The notes under the pieces are model-generated. The model was not told the origin of the DNA. It did no database searches and saw only the letters and a program-made list of their open reading frames with translations. The position numbers were made by a program, and so were the translations under genes. Positions 1 through 6,756 of a stretch of 33,055 nucleotides of DNA are shown in pieces; within the stretch, counting starts at the first letter, position 1, and the number at the start of each line of letters is the position of its first letter. This DNA comes from Alphaproteobacteria bacterium. Its GTDB lineage: Bacteria; Pseudomonadota; Alphaproteobacteria; JAJTHO01; CANGYM01. The DNA is taken from contig CANGYM010000008.1 in the NCBI GenBank assembly GCA_947458145.1, positions 1-33,055 on the forward strand, written 5' to 3'.

Positions 1-148
1 CAGATATTTCCAGCGTATCGCAATCCGATCTTGACCACATCGCCAACATCATGAACAATACCCCACGAAAATGCCTCGGCTACAAAACCCCAAACGAGGC
101 CTTTTCCGCCGCTCTCAAAGGGTGTTGCACTTCGAGTTAGACACCGCC
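1..148 (+). mobile_element. Right end of an IS30-type insertion sequence
   Basis: The 3' end of a transposase frame is followed within a few bases by what looks like the element's terminal inverted repeat, around 118-148. The other end lies outside the window, so the exact boundary and any target duplication cannot be confirmed. The terminal sequence also supplies the stop codon of the converging gene at 137-709. Confidence 0.65.
3..140 (+). CDS. IS30-family transposase, C-terminal end (partial)
   Basis: An open frame enters from the left edge and ends with TAG at 138-140. The last 45 residues include an LDHIANIMNNTPRKCLGYKTP block, the usual C-terminal signature of IS30-family DDE transposases (N-x-x-P-R-K-x-L-x-[YF]-x-T-P), followed by a short alanine-rich helix. 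The DDE residues would lie upstream and cannot be seen, so activity cannot be judged. The gene runs into the 3' end of the opposite-strand gene at 137-709 and overlaps it by 4 bases. Family assignment is firm for so short a piece; the subgroup is not known. Confidence 0.8.
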   Translation, partial: DISSVSQSDLDHIANIMNNTPRKCLGYKTPNEAFSAALKGCCTSS

Positions 149-709
149 ATCACCTTCGGTAGCAGTATAATTAAAATTATTAAAATGACTCTTTAAAAAA
201 GCAATTCCATTATCAACAAGATCCTTCATAGGAAGAAAATTAGGTTGTCCCAAAGAAGCTTTGATAAACTTTTTATCTGTTTCAGCTTCCTTTTGTCGTA
301 CATCCCACTTCTTTTCGGCTTTTGCTCCCTCACCCGCCCAAAACATGGTATCCGATTTTGGGATATCGCGCAGCGTTCTCAGGGCATCTAATAGCACTTT
401 TCTATCCAACAACTGCCGCTCAGAAGCATATGCAACAAACGCCGCGGCGTCCGCAACCAAACGTGCGGCTGTCTCAATAAGACCAATGGCAGGTAAAATT
501 GGCCCTCCCAAATCAACAAAGGTTGTCTTCTGATCTTCTGTTCCCCTAACAAGGGAGCGAGCCTTCCCCAGCGCATTCTCAAAAGCGTCTCTTACTGGCT
601 TTCCCAAATCAACAATGGTTGCATTCTGATCTTCTGTTCCCGCAGCAAGGGAGCTAGCCTTCCCCAGCGCCTTCTCAAAAGGTGTTGGTGTTTTATTCTC
701 ATCCACCAT
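137..709 (-). CDS. Hypothetical protein with a 32-residue tandem repeat
   Basis: Not recognised. The 190-residue product begins with two head-to-tail 32-residue units (residues 11-42 and 43-74), each carrying F-E-x-A-L-G-K-A, then G-T-E-D-Q and V-D-L-G. A helical, alanine-rich stretch follows (about 75-125, the most hydrophobic part), then a charged lysine-rich segment. There is no signal peptide or clear membrane span. The ATG at 709 is preceded by a GAAGGGGA ribosome-binding site. The final codons (Gly-Gly-Val-stop) lie in the presumed IS30 terminal repeat, so the natural C-terminus may have been replaced by the insertion. The coding DNA is more AT-rich than its neighbours, which hints at foreign origin. 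A promoter is visible at 751-779. Function unknown. Confidence 0.7.
   Translation of the reverse strand: MVDENKTPTPFEKALGKASSLAAGTEDQNATIVDLGKPVRDAFENALGKARSLVRGTEDQKTTFVDLGGPILPAIGLIETAARLVADAAAFVAYASERQLLDRKVLLDALRTLRDIPKSDTMFWAGEGAKAEKKWDVRQKEAETDKKFIKASLGQPNFLPMKDLVDNGIAFLKSHFNNFNYTATEGDGGV
488..679 (-). repeat. Two tandem 96-bp units inside the hypothetical gene
   Basis: Positions 584-679 and 488-583 are adjacent, nearly identical 96-base copies in frame with the 137-709 gene, each coding for 32 residues. The high DNA-level similarity suggests a fairly recent in-frame duplication. Confidence 0.75.
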
Positions 710-750
710 AAAAAATCCCCTTCAAATCATAAGAAACAACAATGGGACAG

Positions 751-779
751 GGTATAACCCATTTTATGCAAAATGCCAA
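751..779 (-). promoter_or_regulatory. Probable sigma-70 promoter of the 137-709 gene
   Basis: On the minus strand TTGGCA (complement of 774-779) is followed after exactly 17 bases by TATACC (complement of 751-756). Transcription would start near 744, about 35 bases before the ATG. Confidence 0.5.
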
Positions 780-792
780 AGAAAAAAAGCAT

Positions 793-836
793 AAAAAAAA
801 GCGGCTGGGGCGGCAGAGGGGTGTTTGGCCCTCTGC
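793..836 (-). terminator. Hairpin terminator after the AbrB/Doc-like pair
   Basis: GCAGAGGG (813-820) and CCCTCTGC (829-836) form a perfect 8-bp stem with an 8-base loop. On the minus strand a run of eight T follows after about twelve bases (793-800); on the plus strand a short TGTGTTTTT follows directly, so it may act in both directions. It lies 22 bases past the stop of the Doc-like gene. Confidence 0.5.
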
Positions 837-858
837 TGTGTTTTTGTCTCCCGCGCCT

Positions 859-1293
859 TTAGGACGCTGCCGCCAGCGGCGCCGCCTGTGACAGGGATTC
901 CTGCAAAGGCACCTGATTGTCGCGCAGCCATTCGGCCAGATCGGGGGCGTGCTTGCGATAGGCCTGCACGTCCAGCAATTCTTGGCGCAGGGACACTTCC
1001 CGCGCATCCAACGCGCTGCCGTTCAACCCAAAGGTCACGACGATGAACACCAACGCCATGGGCAGGGCGTCTTCGCCAAAGCATCCCTTGCGCATGGATT
1101 GAAAGACATACTGCGCGGCCAGATCGGCCAGATCACCAGCTTTGACTGTGGTTTCCCGCCAAGCAAGGTTTTGGACAGAATCCAAAACGGATTTCAGGCT
1201 TGTGGTGTCCTCGGGCAGGCTGCGCCCGTGGCTTTCCAAAAACCGCCCATACAAACGCAGCATCAGGGACACATCGAGTTTTTCAAAAGACAT
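859..1293 (-). CDS. Doc-like (Fic-fold) protein lacking the catalytic motif
   Basis: The 144-residue product follows an AbrB/MazE-type antitoxin gene by 16 bases. From memory, its layout matches phage P1 Doc: an N-terminal helix (LMLRLYGRFLESHGRSLPE), a central helix (DLADLAAQYVFQSMRKG), then a helix ending in ALVFIVVTFGLNG, which resembles the ALLFLRRNG of Doc. Where Doc has the Fic motif H-x-F-x-D-x-N-K-R-T-A-L, this protein reads K-G-C-F-G-E-D-A-L-P-M-A-L. The catalytic His, the Asn and the phosphate-binding Lys-Arg are missing, so kinase or AMPylation activity is unlikely. I chose the ATG at 1293 because GGGGAGGA precedes it closely; an in-frame start further upstream would run into the antitoxin gene. 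The fold call rests on hand comparison only. Confidence 0.6.
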   Translation of the reverse strand: MSFEKLDVSLMLRLYGRFLESHGRSLPEDTTSLKSVLDSVQNLAWRETTVKAGDLADLAAQYVFQSMRKGCFGEDALPMALVFIVVTFGLNGSALDAREVSLRQELLDVQAYRKHAPDLAEWLRDNQVPLQESLSQAAPLAAAS

Positions 1294-1309
1294 AAGATCC
1301 TCCCCCCCC

Positions 1310-1534
1310 TTAAGCGGCAACAGATAACACCGTGGGATAACGGCGCACAGCCGCATCATACAGCGTGACGTATTTTTGCCATGGGCCGTTGGCGCCGTGG
1401 ACTTCGATATGGTCCCCCACGATTTTGACGGTCAATTCCTCGCCCAAATCCCATCCCATCTGGTGGGCCATGGCGCGGGTCAGGGTCATGGCGTTGGTGT
1501 TGCCTTGGCGGCTGAGTTTTGTTTTATGTTCCAT
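1310..1534 (-). CDS. AbrB/MazE-type antitoxin-like DNA-binding protein
   Basis: A 74-residue protein with the swapped-hairpin SpoVT-AbrB pattern: L-S-R-Q-G-N-T-N-A-M-T-L-T near the N-terminus, then a conserved G-W-D-L-G-E-E-L-T-V-K-I and D-H-I-E-V-H. Members of this family bind DNA as dimers, often as antitoxins that repress their own operon. It is the first gene of a two-gene minus-strand unit with the Doc-like gene 16 bases downstream, the usual antitoxin-first order of AbrB-Doc pairs. The ATG at 1534 has an AGGAAA ribosome-binding site. The 57 bases up to the divergent PAP2 gene must hold both promoters; none is convincing. Confidence 0.75.
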   Translation of the reverse strand: MEHKTKLSRQGNTNAMTLTRAMAHQMGWDLGEELTVKIVGDHIEVHGANGPWQKYVTLYDAAVRRYPTVLSVAA

Positions 1535-1591
1535 TTGTGTTTTCCTGCGTTGGCGTTAGGATAATGGTGTTTTTCCTCTGGAGGCCCCCTT

Positions 1592-2323
1592 ATGATCGAC
1601 CCCATGGTCAGACATATCAAACCCTATTCGGGTGAACAACAGGTTAATCGGCGCACCCTGTGGGGGTGGATTTTTTTATTTGTGGTCAGTGTGCTGTTTG
1701 TGGATCCGGCGGCGTTGTCCTTTATGGCGGCGCTGCAGGGGCAGGATGTGTATCATAACACCCTCCATCCCCTGATGGAGGGCATCACCACGCTGGGCAT
1801 GGCCCGTTTGTATTTGGTGCCCTGCGCCGTGTTAACGGCGGTGGTGCTGTTCAAAGCGCGGCGGCATCCGTTATCGGTGATTTTGCGCCCCCTGCCGGCG
1901 TTGCCGTTTTTTATGCAGGCCCTGTTGGTGCTGCCCGTGATGCTGTTTCTGGCCAAAGTGGCCAAAATCCTGATTGGTCATGCGCGGCCCAAAACCTTGC
2001 TGGACATGCCCAATGTCCCGCCGTTTTGGGAACAATACCACGGCCCCATGATTCAGGATGCCTTTCATGGCCTGCCCTCGGGCCATACCACCACGGCCCT
2101 GACCTTGGCCATTCTGGCGGCGCGGTTTTATCCGTCGCTGGCGTGGCCGGCCTATATCACGGCGGGGGGGGTGATGATCTCCCGCGTCTTCCTGCTGGAA
2201 CACGAAGTCAGCGATGTCATCGGCACCGTCGTTTTCGTCATGATCCTGCTGCCCCTGATCCAGCGCAGCTGGGACCTGTTTCAGGGATGGGCTGCGGGGA
2301 AAGCTGGGAAACGGGTGGGGTGA
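1592..2323 (+). CDS. PAP2-family membrane phosphatase
   Basis: A 243-residue integral membrane protein with all three type 2 phosphatidic acid phosphatase motifs: K125-x6-R132-P133 (KILIGHARP), P162-S-G-H-T166, and S197-R-x5-H204-x3-D208. H165 and H204 are the expected nucleophile/acid pair. About five or six hydrophobic spans are visible (near 25-45, 72-90, 103-122, 168-185, 188-200, 210-225). Such enzymes remove phosphate from lipid phosphates such as undecaprenyl pyrophosphate, phosphatidic acid or lipid A; the substrate cannot be told from sequence. The start at 1592 has GGAGG nine bases upstream. It is a single gene, divergent from the antitoxin unit and converging with yqhA. Confidence 0.85.
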   Translation: MIDPMVRHIKPYSGEQQVNRRTLWGWIFLFVVSVLFVDPAALSFMAALQGQDVYHNTLHPLMEGITTLGMARLYLVPCAVLTAVVLFKARRHPLSVILRPLPALPFFMQALLVLPVMLFLAKVAKILIGHARPKTLLDMPNVPPFWEQYHGPMIQDAFHGLPSGHTTTALTLAILAARFYPSLAWPAYITAGGVMISRVFLLEHEVSDVIGTVVFVMILLPLIQRSWDLFQGWAAGKAGKRVG

Positions 2324-2380
2324 GTTTTTTGGGGTGTGATGCAGAGTTATCTGGGCACTTTCACTTTAATGGTTACCCCC

Positions 2381-2920
2381 CTACCCCTTCTTCATCGTTT
2401 TGGCCTTGGACGAAATAAAATCCATCAGGGCCAGCAACACGCCGGAGATTACAAACACCAAATGAATGATGATCATGGTTTTGATGTGCTGGGCGTCGGT
2501 TTTGTTGATGTCCATAAAAACCTTCAGCAAATGAATCCCCGAAATGGCGACGATGGAGGCCACCAGTTTCATTTTCAGCTGGGAAAAATCCACCGAACCG
2601 AACCATGCCGGCACGTCTTTGTGACTCTGTATATCCAAACGGGATACAAAATTTTCATAGCCCGATAAAATCACAATCAACAGCAAATTGGCGGCCAACG
2701 ACAGGTCAATCAGGGTCAGGGCCCCCAAAATGGCATCGTTTTGGGTCATCTGGGGGATTTTTTCCACCAGAATCACAAATTCCTTGCCAAAACTGATCAG
2801 CAAAATCATCAAACACAAACACAGCCCCACATACATGGGGGCCATCAACCAACGGCTGGCAAACAGGCCCTGTTCTAACAGTTTTTCCACGGCCTTCCCT
2901 TGGGTATGTTCAAGAGGCAT
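2381..2920 (-). CDS. yqhA: YqhA/UPF0114-family inner-membrane protein
   Basis: The 179-residue product has the YqhA (UPF0114) pattern: an amphipathic N-terminus with a hydrophobic span (about 24-46), a second span (about 65-85) with D-L-S-L-A-A-N-L-L-L-I-V-I, the family motif S-G-Y-E-N-F-V-S, a cytoplasmic W-F-G-S-V-D-F segment, and two more spans (about 118-133 and 147-165). Function in the family is not established. The start at 2920 overlaps the end of rplI by 11 bases, so translation is probably coupled; a longer start would lie deep inside rplI. It is the last gene of the ribosomal operon. Family assignment is good. Confidence 0.85.
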   Translation of the reverse strand: MPLEHTQGKAVEKLLEQGLFASRWLMAPMYVGLCLCLMILLISFGKEFVILVEKIPQMTQNDAILGALTLIDLSLAANLLLIVILSGYENFVSRLDIQSHKDVPAWFGSVDFSQLKMKLVASIVAISGIHLLKVFMDINKTDAQHIKTMIIIHLVFVISGVLLALMDFISSKAKTMKKG

Positions 2921-3392
2921 CTGCCGCAGCCTGACTCTCGGCTTCTTCGATGGATTTGGCCACATTCACCAGAATGGACACCGCCACATCCGCATGCAAC
3001 ACCACGGTATAGGGGTGCACGCCGATAGTTTTGATGGGGCGATCAAACAGAATTTGGTTTTTTTCCAGCGTAAAGCCATTGTCTTTCAGGACATTGAGCA
3101 GATCCGTGGTGGACACGCCCCCATACAGCTGGCCACTTTCCCCCGCGCGACGAATCAGGGTGATGCGAAACCCATCCAAAGCCTTGGCCAGATTTTGCGC
3201 GGCGGCTTTGCGCTCTTGATCCTGTTGCTGAAAGTGAACCTTGCGGTCCTCGAACGCCACGATATTGTTTTTGCTGGCCGATACCGCCAACCCACGGGGA
3301 AACAGGAAATTGCGGGCATAACCCGTCTTTACGGTGACGACATCACCCAATTTTCCCAGTTTACGAATATTTTCCTGTAACAAAACCTGCAT
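2910..3392 (-). CDS. rplI: 50S ribosomal protein L9
   Basis: A 160-residue L9. The N-terminal 23S-rRNA-binding domain is typical (M-Q-V-L-L-Q-E-N-I at the start, G-D-V-V-T-V-K-x-G-Y-A-R-N-F-L-F-P near residues 18-35), followed by the long connecting helix (about 42-75) and the C-terminal domain with G-G-V-S-T-T-D and a truncated acidic tail. The ATG at 3392 gives the family N-terminus exactly; an upstream in-frame ATG would add twelve atypical residues. It begins 7 bases after the DUF2232 gene and overlaps yqhA by 11 bases. Confidence 0.97.
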   Translation of the reverse strand: MQVLLQENIRKLGKLGDVVTVKTGYARNFLFPRGLAVSASKNNIVAFEDRKVHFQQQDQERKAAAQNLAKALDGFRITLIRRAGESGQLYGGVSTTDLLNVLKDNGFTLEKNQILFDRPIKTIGVHPYTVVLHADVAVSILVNVAKSIEEAESQAAADAS

Positions 3393-3399
3393 AATGTCT

Positions 3400-4422
3400 T
3401 TAGCCTTTCTCTGTTGGATACACATCACGACGCATGGACACGATGGGGTCCATCAACCCTACCATAGCCACCACATAAATCAATAAAGGAATAAACAAAA
3501 ACGCAGCATAAAACAAGGGGATAAGAAAGCGCCGTTTTTCCGCCATTCGGTGAAAAACCCCCGCCCCGTTGAAAAAAAATCCCCCCAAAGCCACCAGTAA
3601 GATATTGTTCAGCAAAGAAAAAACATCCTGCGGTAACGCCACAACATCCCGCGTGTGCAGCATCAAAACCAACCCCAAACCAAACACCACCCCCACCAAC
3701 CAGCGGGGCAAGCGGAACCAACCCATTTTCATCAGGGGCGGGGACGTGCGGGTGATTTTGGACCAAAAACGCACCGCCACCACGGCATTGATACAAAATC
3801 CCACCAACCACCCCAATGCCGAAAGGCCCGGCACGGCCGCCGCCAACTGGGCCGCAACATCGGGGCCCCAAGCTTGCTGTAACACCTTCAGGGTTTTGGG
3901 ATCGGCGTCCCCCACGGATTTCAGGGTTTCCTCTAAAATGGCCTGAACCGCCTGAGCATCCAACAGGGACGTCATGACCACAGCCAAAACCATGGCATAC
4001 AGCGTCAGGCTGCCCGTGACAGCCCCCTGCATCACCACGGGGGCCGGCAGATTCAGCGGCGAGGCGCCCCCCCGCAGGTACTGAGGAATGGTATAGGCCA
4101 AATGCACAAAAAAAGCCGCTGGCACCGTGTTTTCCACAAAAAACAACACCGATCCATGGGCTGTGGGCACATCCGGCAGCGCAAGGCCCCCACTTTGGGC
4201 CAAAGCCACCCCCAAAGCCCCCAAAAGGCCCGCCCCCAAACCATAAACCCAGCCATACACCAATCCGCACACCAACAGCGGCAAGGCATCAAAAAAAGAA
4301 AACGCCACCGCAGGCAACGCCGGCAGAAACGACGGCGATACAAAAAATAACGCGGAGAGCACCGCACACACCCCCATGGCAACCATGGCACCAGAATGAC
4401 GAAAAGGCAGGGCGGGGGTCAT
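3400..4422 (-). CDS. DUF2232 multi-spanning membrane protein
   Basis: A 340-residue, strongly hydrophobic protein with about eight spans: an N-terminal pair (about 12-60), a span with glycine-rich G-L-G-A-G-L-L-G-A-L-G, spans near 95-110 and 128-150, one near 195-220, one near 240-258, and a C-terminal pair (about 270-325). A soluble loop (about 155-195) separates the halves. A DUF2232 protein between rpsR and rplI is a recurrent alphaproteobacterial arrangement; the family resembles S-component-like membrane proteins and its role is not known. It ends 7 bases before rplI. A 332-base gap containing a structured repeat separates it from rpsR, unusual inside an operon. Confidence 0.8.
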   Translation of the reverse strand: MTPALPFRHSGAMVAMGVCAVLSALFFVSPSFLPALPAVAFSFFDALPLLVCGLVYGWVYGLGAGLLGALGVALAQSGGLALPDVPTAHGSVLFFVENTVPAAFFVHLAYTIPQYLRGGASPLNLPAPVVMQGAVTGSLTLYAMVLAVVMTSLLDAQAVQAILEETLKSVGDADPKTLKVLQQAWGPDVAAQLAAAVPGLSALGWLVGFCINAVVAVRFWSKITRTSPPLMKMGWFRLPRWLVGVVFGLGLVLMLHTRDVVALPQDVFSLLNNILLVALGGFFFNGAGVFHRMAEKRRFLIPLFYAAFLFIPLLIYVVAMVGLMDPIVSMRRDVYPTEKG

Positions 4423-4489
4423 GGCACGATCAGAGTTTTTCTTTTGTTTTCATGCAGAAATCCAAAGGTCGGGGGGAAGACTGCGGGGC

Positions 4490-4633
4490 GGGACGGTTTT
4501 CTTTTGACGTCAAGGGGCGAGGCGGGAAAAATACCGGACCGAAGACCGCGGCGCGGGCTGAGGGAGGATGATTTTTTCTGACTCGGCGCAGCGCACCCCT
4601 TGATGTCAAAAGAAAAGTGGGGGGGTGGGGAGC
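4490..4633 (+). repeat. Structured intergenic repeat, copy 1
   Basis: This 144-base element fills much of the gap between rpsR and the DUF2232 gene. A core of 94 bases runs from TCAAGGGG (4510-4517) to its inverse CCCCTTGA (4596-4603). Outside the core TTTTCTTTTGACG pairs with TGTCAAAAGAAAA, giving a stem of about 21 bp with one G-U-type pair. Inside, AAAAATACCG on the left and GATGATTTTTTC on the right are shared with copy 2 at 13366-13509. Flanking GGGACGG and GGGGAGC are shared as well. No credible gene lies in the rest of 4423-4754. Confidence 0.75.
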
Positions 4634-4754
4634 AGGCTTCGGAGAGCCAAGGGCAAGCCCCGAAACCCTCATACCCTTTCAAAGGAAAAGCCATGAGGCG
4701 CACGGGAAATCTCTCTGATCGGTTGTCTCTCGCCAAGGGCTCCCAAAAAATGGC

Positions 4755-5045
4755 TTATTGCACCACGTAGGGCATCAGGCCCAAAAAACGGGCGCGTTTG
4801 ATGGCGTTGGCCAAATCACGCTGTTTTTTTTGGGACACAGTGCCAATGCGGCTGGGGGCAATCTTGCCGCGCTCGGACACATAACGCTCCAGCAGGGGAA
4901 GATCTTTGTAATCAATCACAGGGGCATTGTCACCAGAAAAGGGGCAAGATTTCGGACGACGAAACATGGAACGGCGCATGGCACCGCCTTGGGCGTTCTT
5001 GTCCTTGTCTTTATCTTTGTCACGACCTCTGCGATTATTGTACAT
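4755..5045 (-). CDS. rpsR: 30S ribosomal protein S18
   Basis: A 96-residue S18. The conserved body is present: R-P-K-S-C-P-F near residue 30, D-Y-K-D-L-P-L-L near 45-52, R-Y-V-S-E-R-G-K-I, then T-G-x-x-type [22 protein letters not shown] and L-G-L-M-P-Y at the C-terminus. The first 24 residues are an unusual basic/acidic extension with four consecutive Asp-Lys pairs. The ATG at 5045 overlaps the end of rpsF by 11 bases; an internal ATG at the MRRSMF segment would remove the extension, so the true start is slightly uncertain. S18 binds next to S6 on the 30S platform. Confidence 0.95.
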   Translation of the reverse strand: MYNNRRGRDKDKDKDKNAQGGAMRRSMFRRPKSCPFSGDNAPVIDYKDLPLLERYVSERGKIAPSRIGTVSQKKQRDLANAIKRARFLGLMPYVVQ

Positions 5046-5460
5046 CTTCTGACTCCGTTACAGGTTTGGGGGCCTGACGATACCCCTGATCGGCCACGGC
5101 CGCACGGGGGGCACCGCCAAAGCGACGGGACTGATCGTCCTTGTTTTTCATCATGGCGGTTTCGCCCTCAATAAATTTGTCCACACGCACAAACAGGCTG
5201 CGCAAAACATCATCGTGAATGCGCAAACGGCGATTCAGCTCATCAACGGCCACAGAGGGTGCATCAATTTCAAAGTACAGATAGTGGGCCTTCTTGTTTT
5301 TATTGATTTTATAGGCCAACTGACGACTGCCCCATGATTCTTTTTTCAGAACCTGACCCTTTTCCGTGGTCAAACAGTCAACAATGGCGACATCCAAGGC
5401 CTCAACCTGCGTAGAGGAGAGTTCTTGGCGTCCTAAAACAACACATTCGTATAAAGGCAT
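5035..5460 (-). CDS. rpsF: 30S ribosomal protein S6
   Basis: A 141-residue S6. The ferredoxin-like fold begins M-P-L-Y-E-C-V-V, and the family motifs W-G-x-R-x-L-A-Y-x-I and A-H-Y-L-Y-F-E-I are clear at about 43-66, followed by [12 protein letters not shown]. The last 40 residues form a charged, probably disordered tail, common in alphaproteobacteria. First gene of the operon rpsF-rpsR-DUF2232-rplI-yqhA, with a promoter at 5520-5547. S6 pairs with S18 during 30S assembly. Confidence 0.97.
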   Translation of the reverse strand: MPLYECVVLGRQELSSTQVEALDVAIVDCLTTEKGQVLKKESWGSRQLAYKINKNKKAHYLYFEIDAPSVAVDELNRRLRIHDDVLRSLFVRVDKFIEGETAMMKNKDDQSRRFGGAPRAAVADQGYRQAPKPVTESEDVQ

Positions 5461-5519
5461 AGCATCTCAAGCATCATAATCGAAAGAAAGAGGCCCCTTC
5501 ACGGGACCCGAAACCAGAG

Positions 5520-5547
5520 ACTATAGAGATTTTGCCGCAACGTGCAA
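5520..5547 (-). promoter_or_regulatory. Probable sigma-70 promoter of the rpsF operon
   Basis: On the minus strand TTGCAC (complement of 5542-5547) and TATAGT (complement of 5520-5525) are 16 bases apart. Transcription would begin near 5513, about 50 bases upstream of rpsF. Confidence 0.55.
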
Positions 5548-5639
5548 GATTTTTTTTGACATAATTTTCATCCCCTTGATTTTCATTCTCCTTGGCATAG
5601 GCCGTGGGCTGGTGTAGGGTGGGTGAAAAAGGACCACTC

Positions 5640-6008
5640 ATGATGCTGCCCCTCATGTCCCTTAAATCGCGATTGTTTCGTTATCGTCGGTTTGTGTTCC
5701 TGATGGCTGTTGTGGCCTATTTTCTGGTTCAGGCGTTAACGGGACAAAACGGCTTGCTTTCAGGGCTGGCGCGTTATCAGGAATGGCAGGACAAAAAAAA
5801 TCAGCTGGCGGCTTTGGATATGCATGTCAAAGAGATGCAGCGCCAAACCGAGGGCCTGCGCTCCTCCCATTTGAATTTGGATTTAATCGAAGAGCGCATC
5901 CGCGCGGACCTAGGGTATGCCGGCCCCACAGAACAGGTCATTCTGGTTCGGCCACTGCCTCAAGAGACCCCCTCTTCCGGCGGAGAAGCCCCCTCCCCTC
6001 AACCATGA
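5640..6008 (+). CDS. ftsB: Septum formation initiator, FtsB/DivIC family
   Basis: A 122-residue bitopic membrane protein: short basic cytoplasmic N-terminus, one span (about 18-36, F-V-F-L-M-A-V-V-A-Y-F-L-V), then a periplasmic coiled coil (about 45-80) with N-Q-L-A-A-L-D-M-H-V-K-E-M-Q and the family ending L-D-L-I-E-E-R-I-R-A-D-L-G-Y. FtsB acts in the FtsQLB division complex. I chose the ATG at 5640 because AAGGA lies about 7 bases upstream; ATGs at 5643 and 5655 are alternatives. In many alphaproteobacteria this gene sits near eno and pdhA; here it opens an envelope operon 13 bases ahead of the DUF374 gene. The proline/serine-rich tail is not conserved. Confidence 0.85.
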   Translation: MMLPLMSLKSRLFRYRRFVFLMAVVAYFLVQALTGQNGLLSGLARYQEWQDKKNQLAALDMHVKEMQRQTEGLRSSHLNLDLIEERIRADLGYAGPTEQVILVRPLPQETPSSGGEAPSPQP

Positions 6009-6021
6009 GGGCATCCCTACC

Positions 6022-6756
6022 ATGTCCCTGAAATCCCTTTGGAAAACCACCTTTCAACATCCTTGGTTTCAGGACATTCTGGCCTTTCTGGTGTATGGGT
6101 ATTTGCGGCTGGTGGGGCTGGGGATTCGATGGACCGTGCGGGACGTGGCAGCGCGGGATGCGGTGATGGACCAACACGGGGCCTGTATCGTGTGTTTCTG
6201 GCACAATCGTTTGGCCATGATGCCCTGGGGATGGCGTGGGCGAAAGGAACCCTTTCATATGCTGATTTCCAGCCACAATGATGGACGGTTTATTGCCGAT
6301 GTCATTGGATTTTTTGGCCTGAAAACCATTTACGGGTCCATGCGCAATCAGGCCAAAACCAAAAACAAAGGGGGCGCACGGGCCTATCGGGATTTGCTAG
6401 GGGCCCTGAAAAAAGGGGGCGCTGTGGGCATAACGCCCGATGGACCCCGCGGCCCCCGTCACCAAGTTCATTTGGGCATCATCAAGCTGGCCCAACGCGC
6501 GGGGATTCCCATTGTGCCCGCCAGTGTGGCCACACGCCGCCGCTGGGTTCTGCGCCGGACATGGGATCGGTTTATCATTCCCGCCCCCATGGGCAAGGCC
6601 GCCCTGATGTTCGGCCCGCCCCTTTCGGTACCGCCTGAGGCCACCGCAGAAGAGCTTCAGGCTTTGGCGGCAGAGTTAACCGCGCGGTTAAACGCGGCGG
6701 ATCGTTTTGTGGATGAATCCGTGGCGGAGACGATCAAGGCAAAGCCCCATGCGTAG
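6022..6756 (+). CDS. DUF374 lysophospholipid/lipid A acyltransferase family protein
   Basis: A 244-residue LPLAT-superfamily protein of the DUF374 type: H-N at 61-62 with F-W before it, S-S-H85-N-D87-G-R-F-I-A-D in the acyltransferase histidine box, and I-T-P-D-G-P-R-G-P at 137-145 for acceptor binding, then G-I-P-I-V-P. Members transfer acyl groups to lipids; in this neighbourhood, next to waaA and lpxK, a role in lipid A or LPS-linked acylation is likely but not shown. The ATG at 6022 has GAGGG about 11 bases upstream; a longer in-frame reading overlaps ftsB and lacks family similarity. The gene overlaps waaA by 8 bases. Confidence 0.85.
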   Translation: MSLKSLWKTTFQHPWFQDILAFLVYGYLRLVGLGIRWTVRDVAARDAVMDQHGACIVCFWHNRLAMMPWGWRGRKEPFHMLISSHNDGRFIADVIGFFGLKTIYGSMRNQAKTKNKGGARAYRDLLGALKKGGAVGITPDGPRGPRHQVHLGIIKLAQRAGIPIVPASVATRRRWVLRRTWDRFIIPAPMGKAALMFGPPLSVPPEATAEELQALAAELTARLNAADRFVDESVAETIKAKPHA

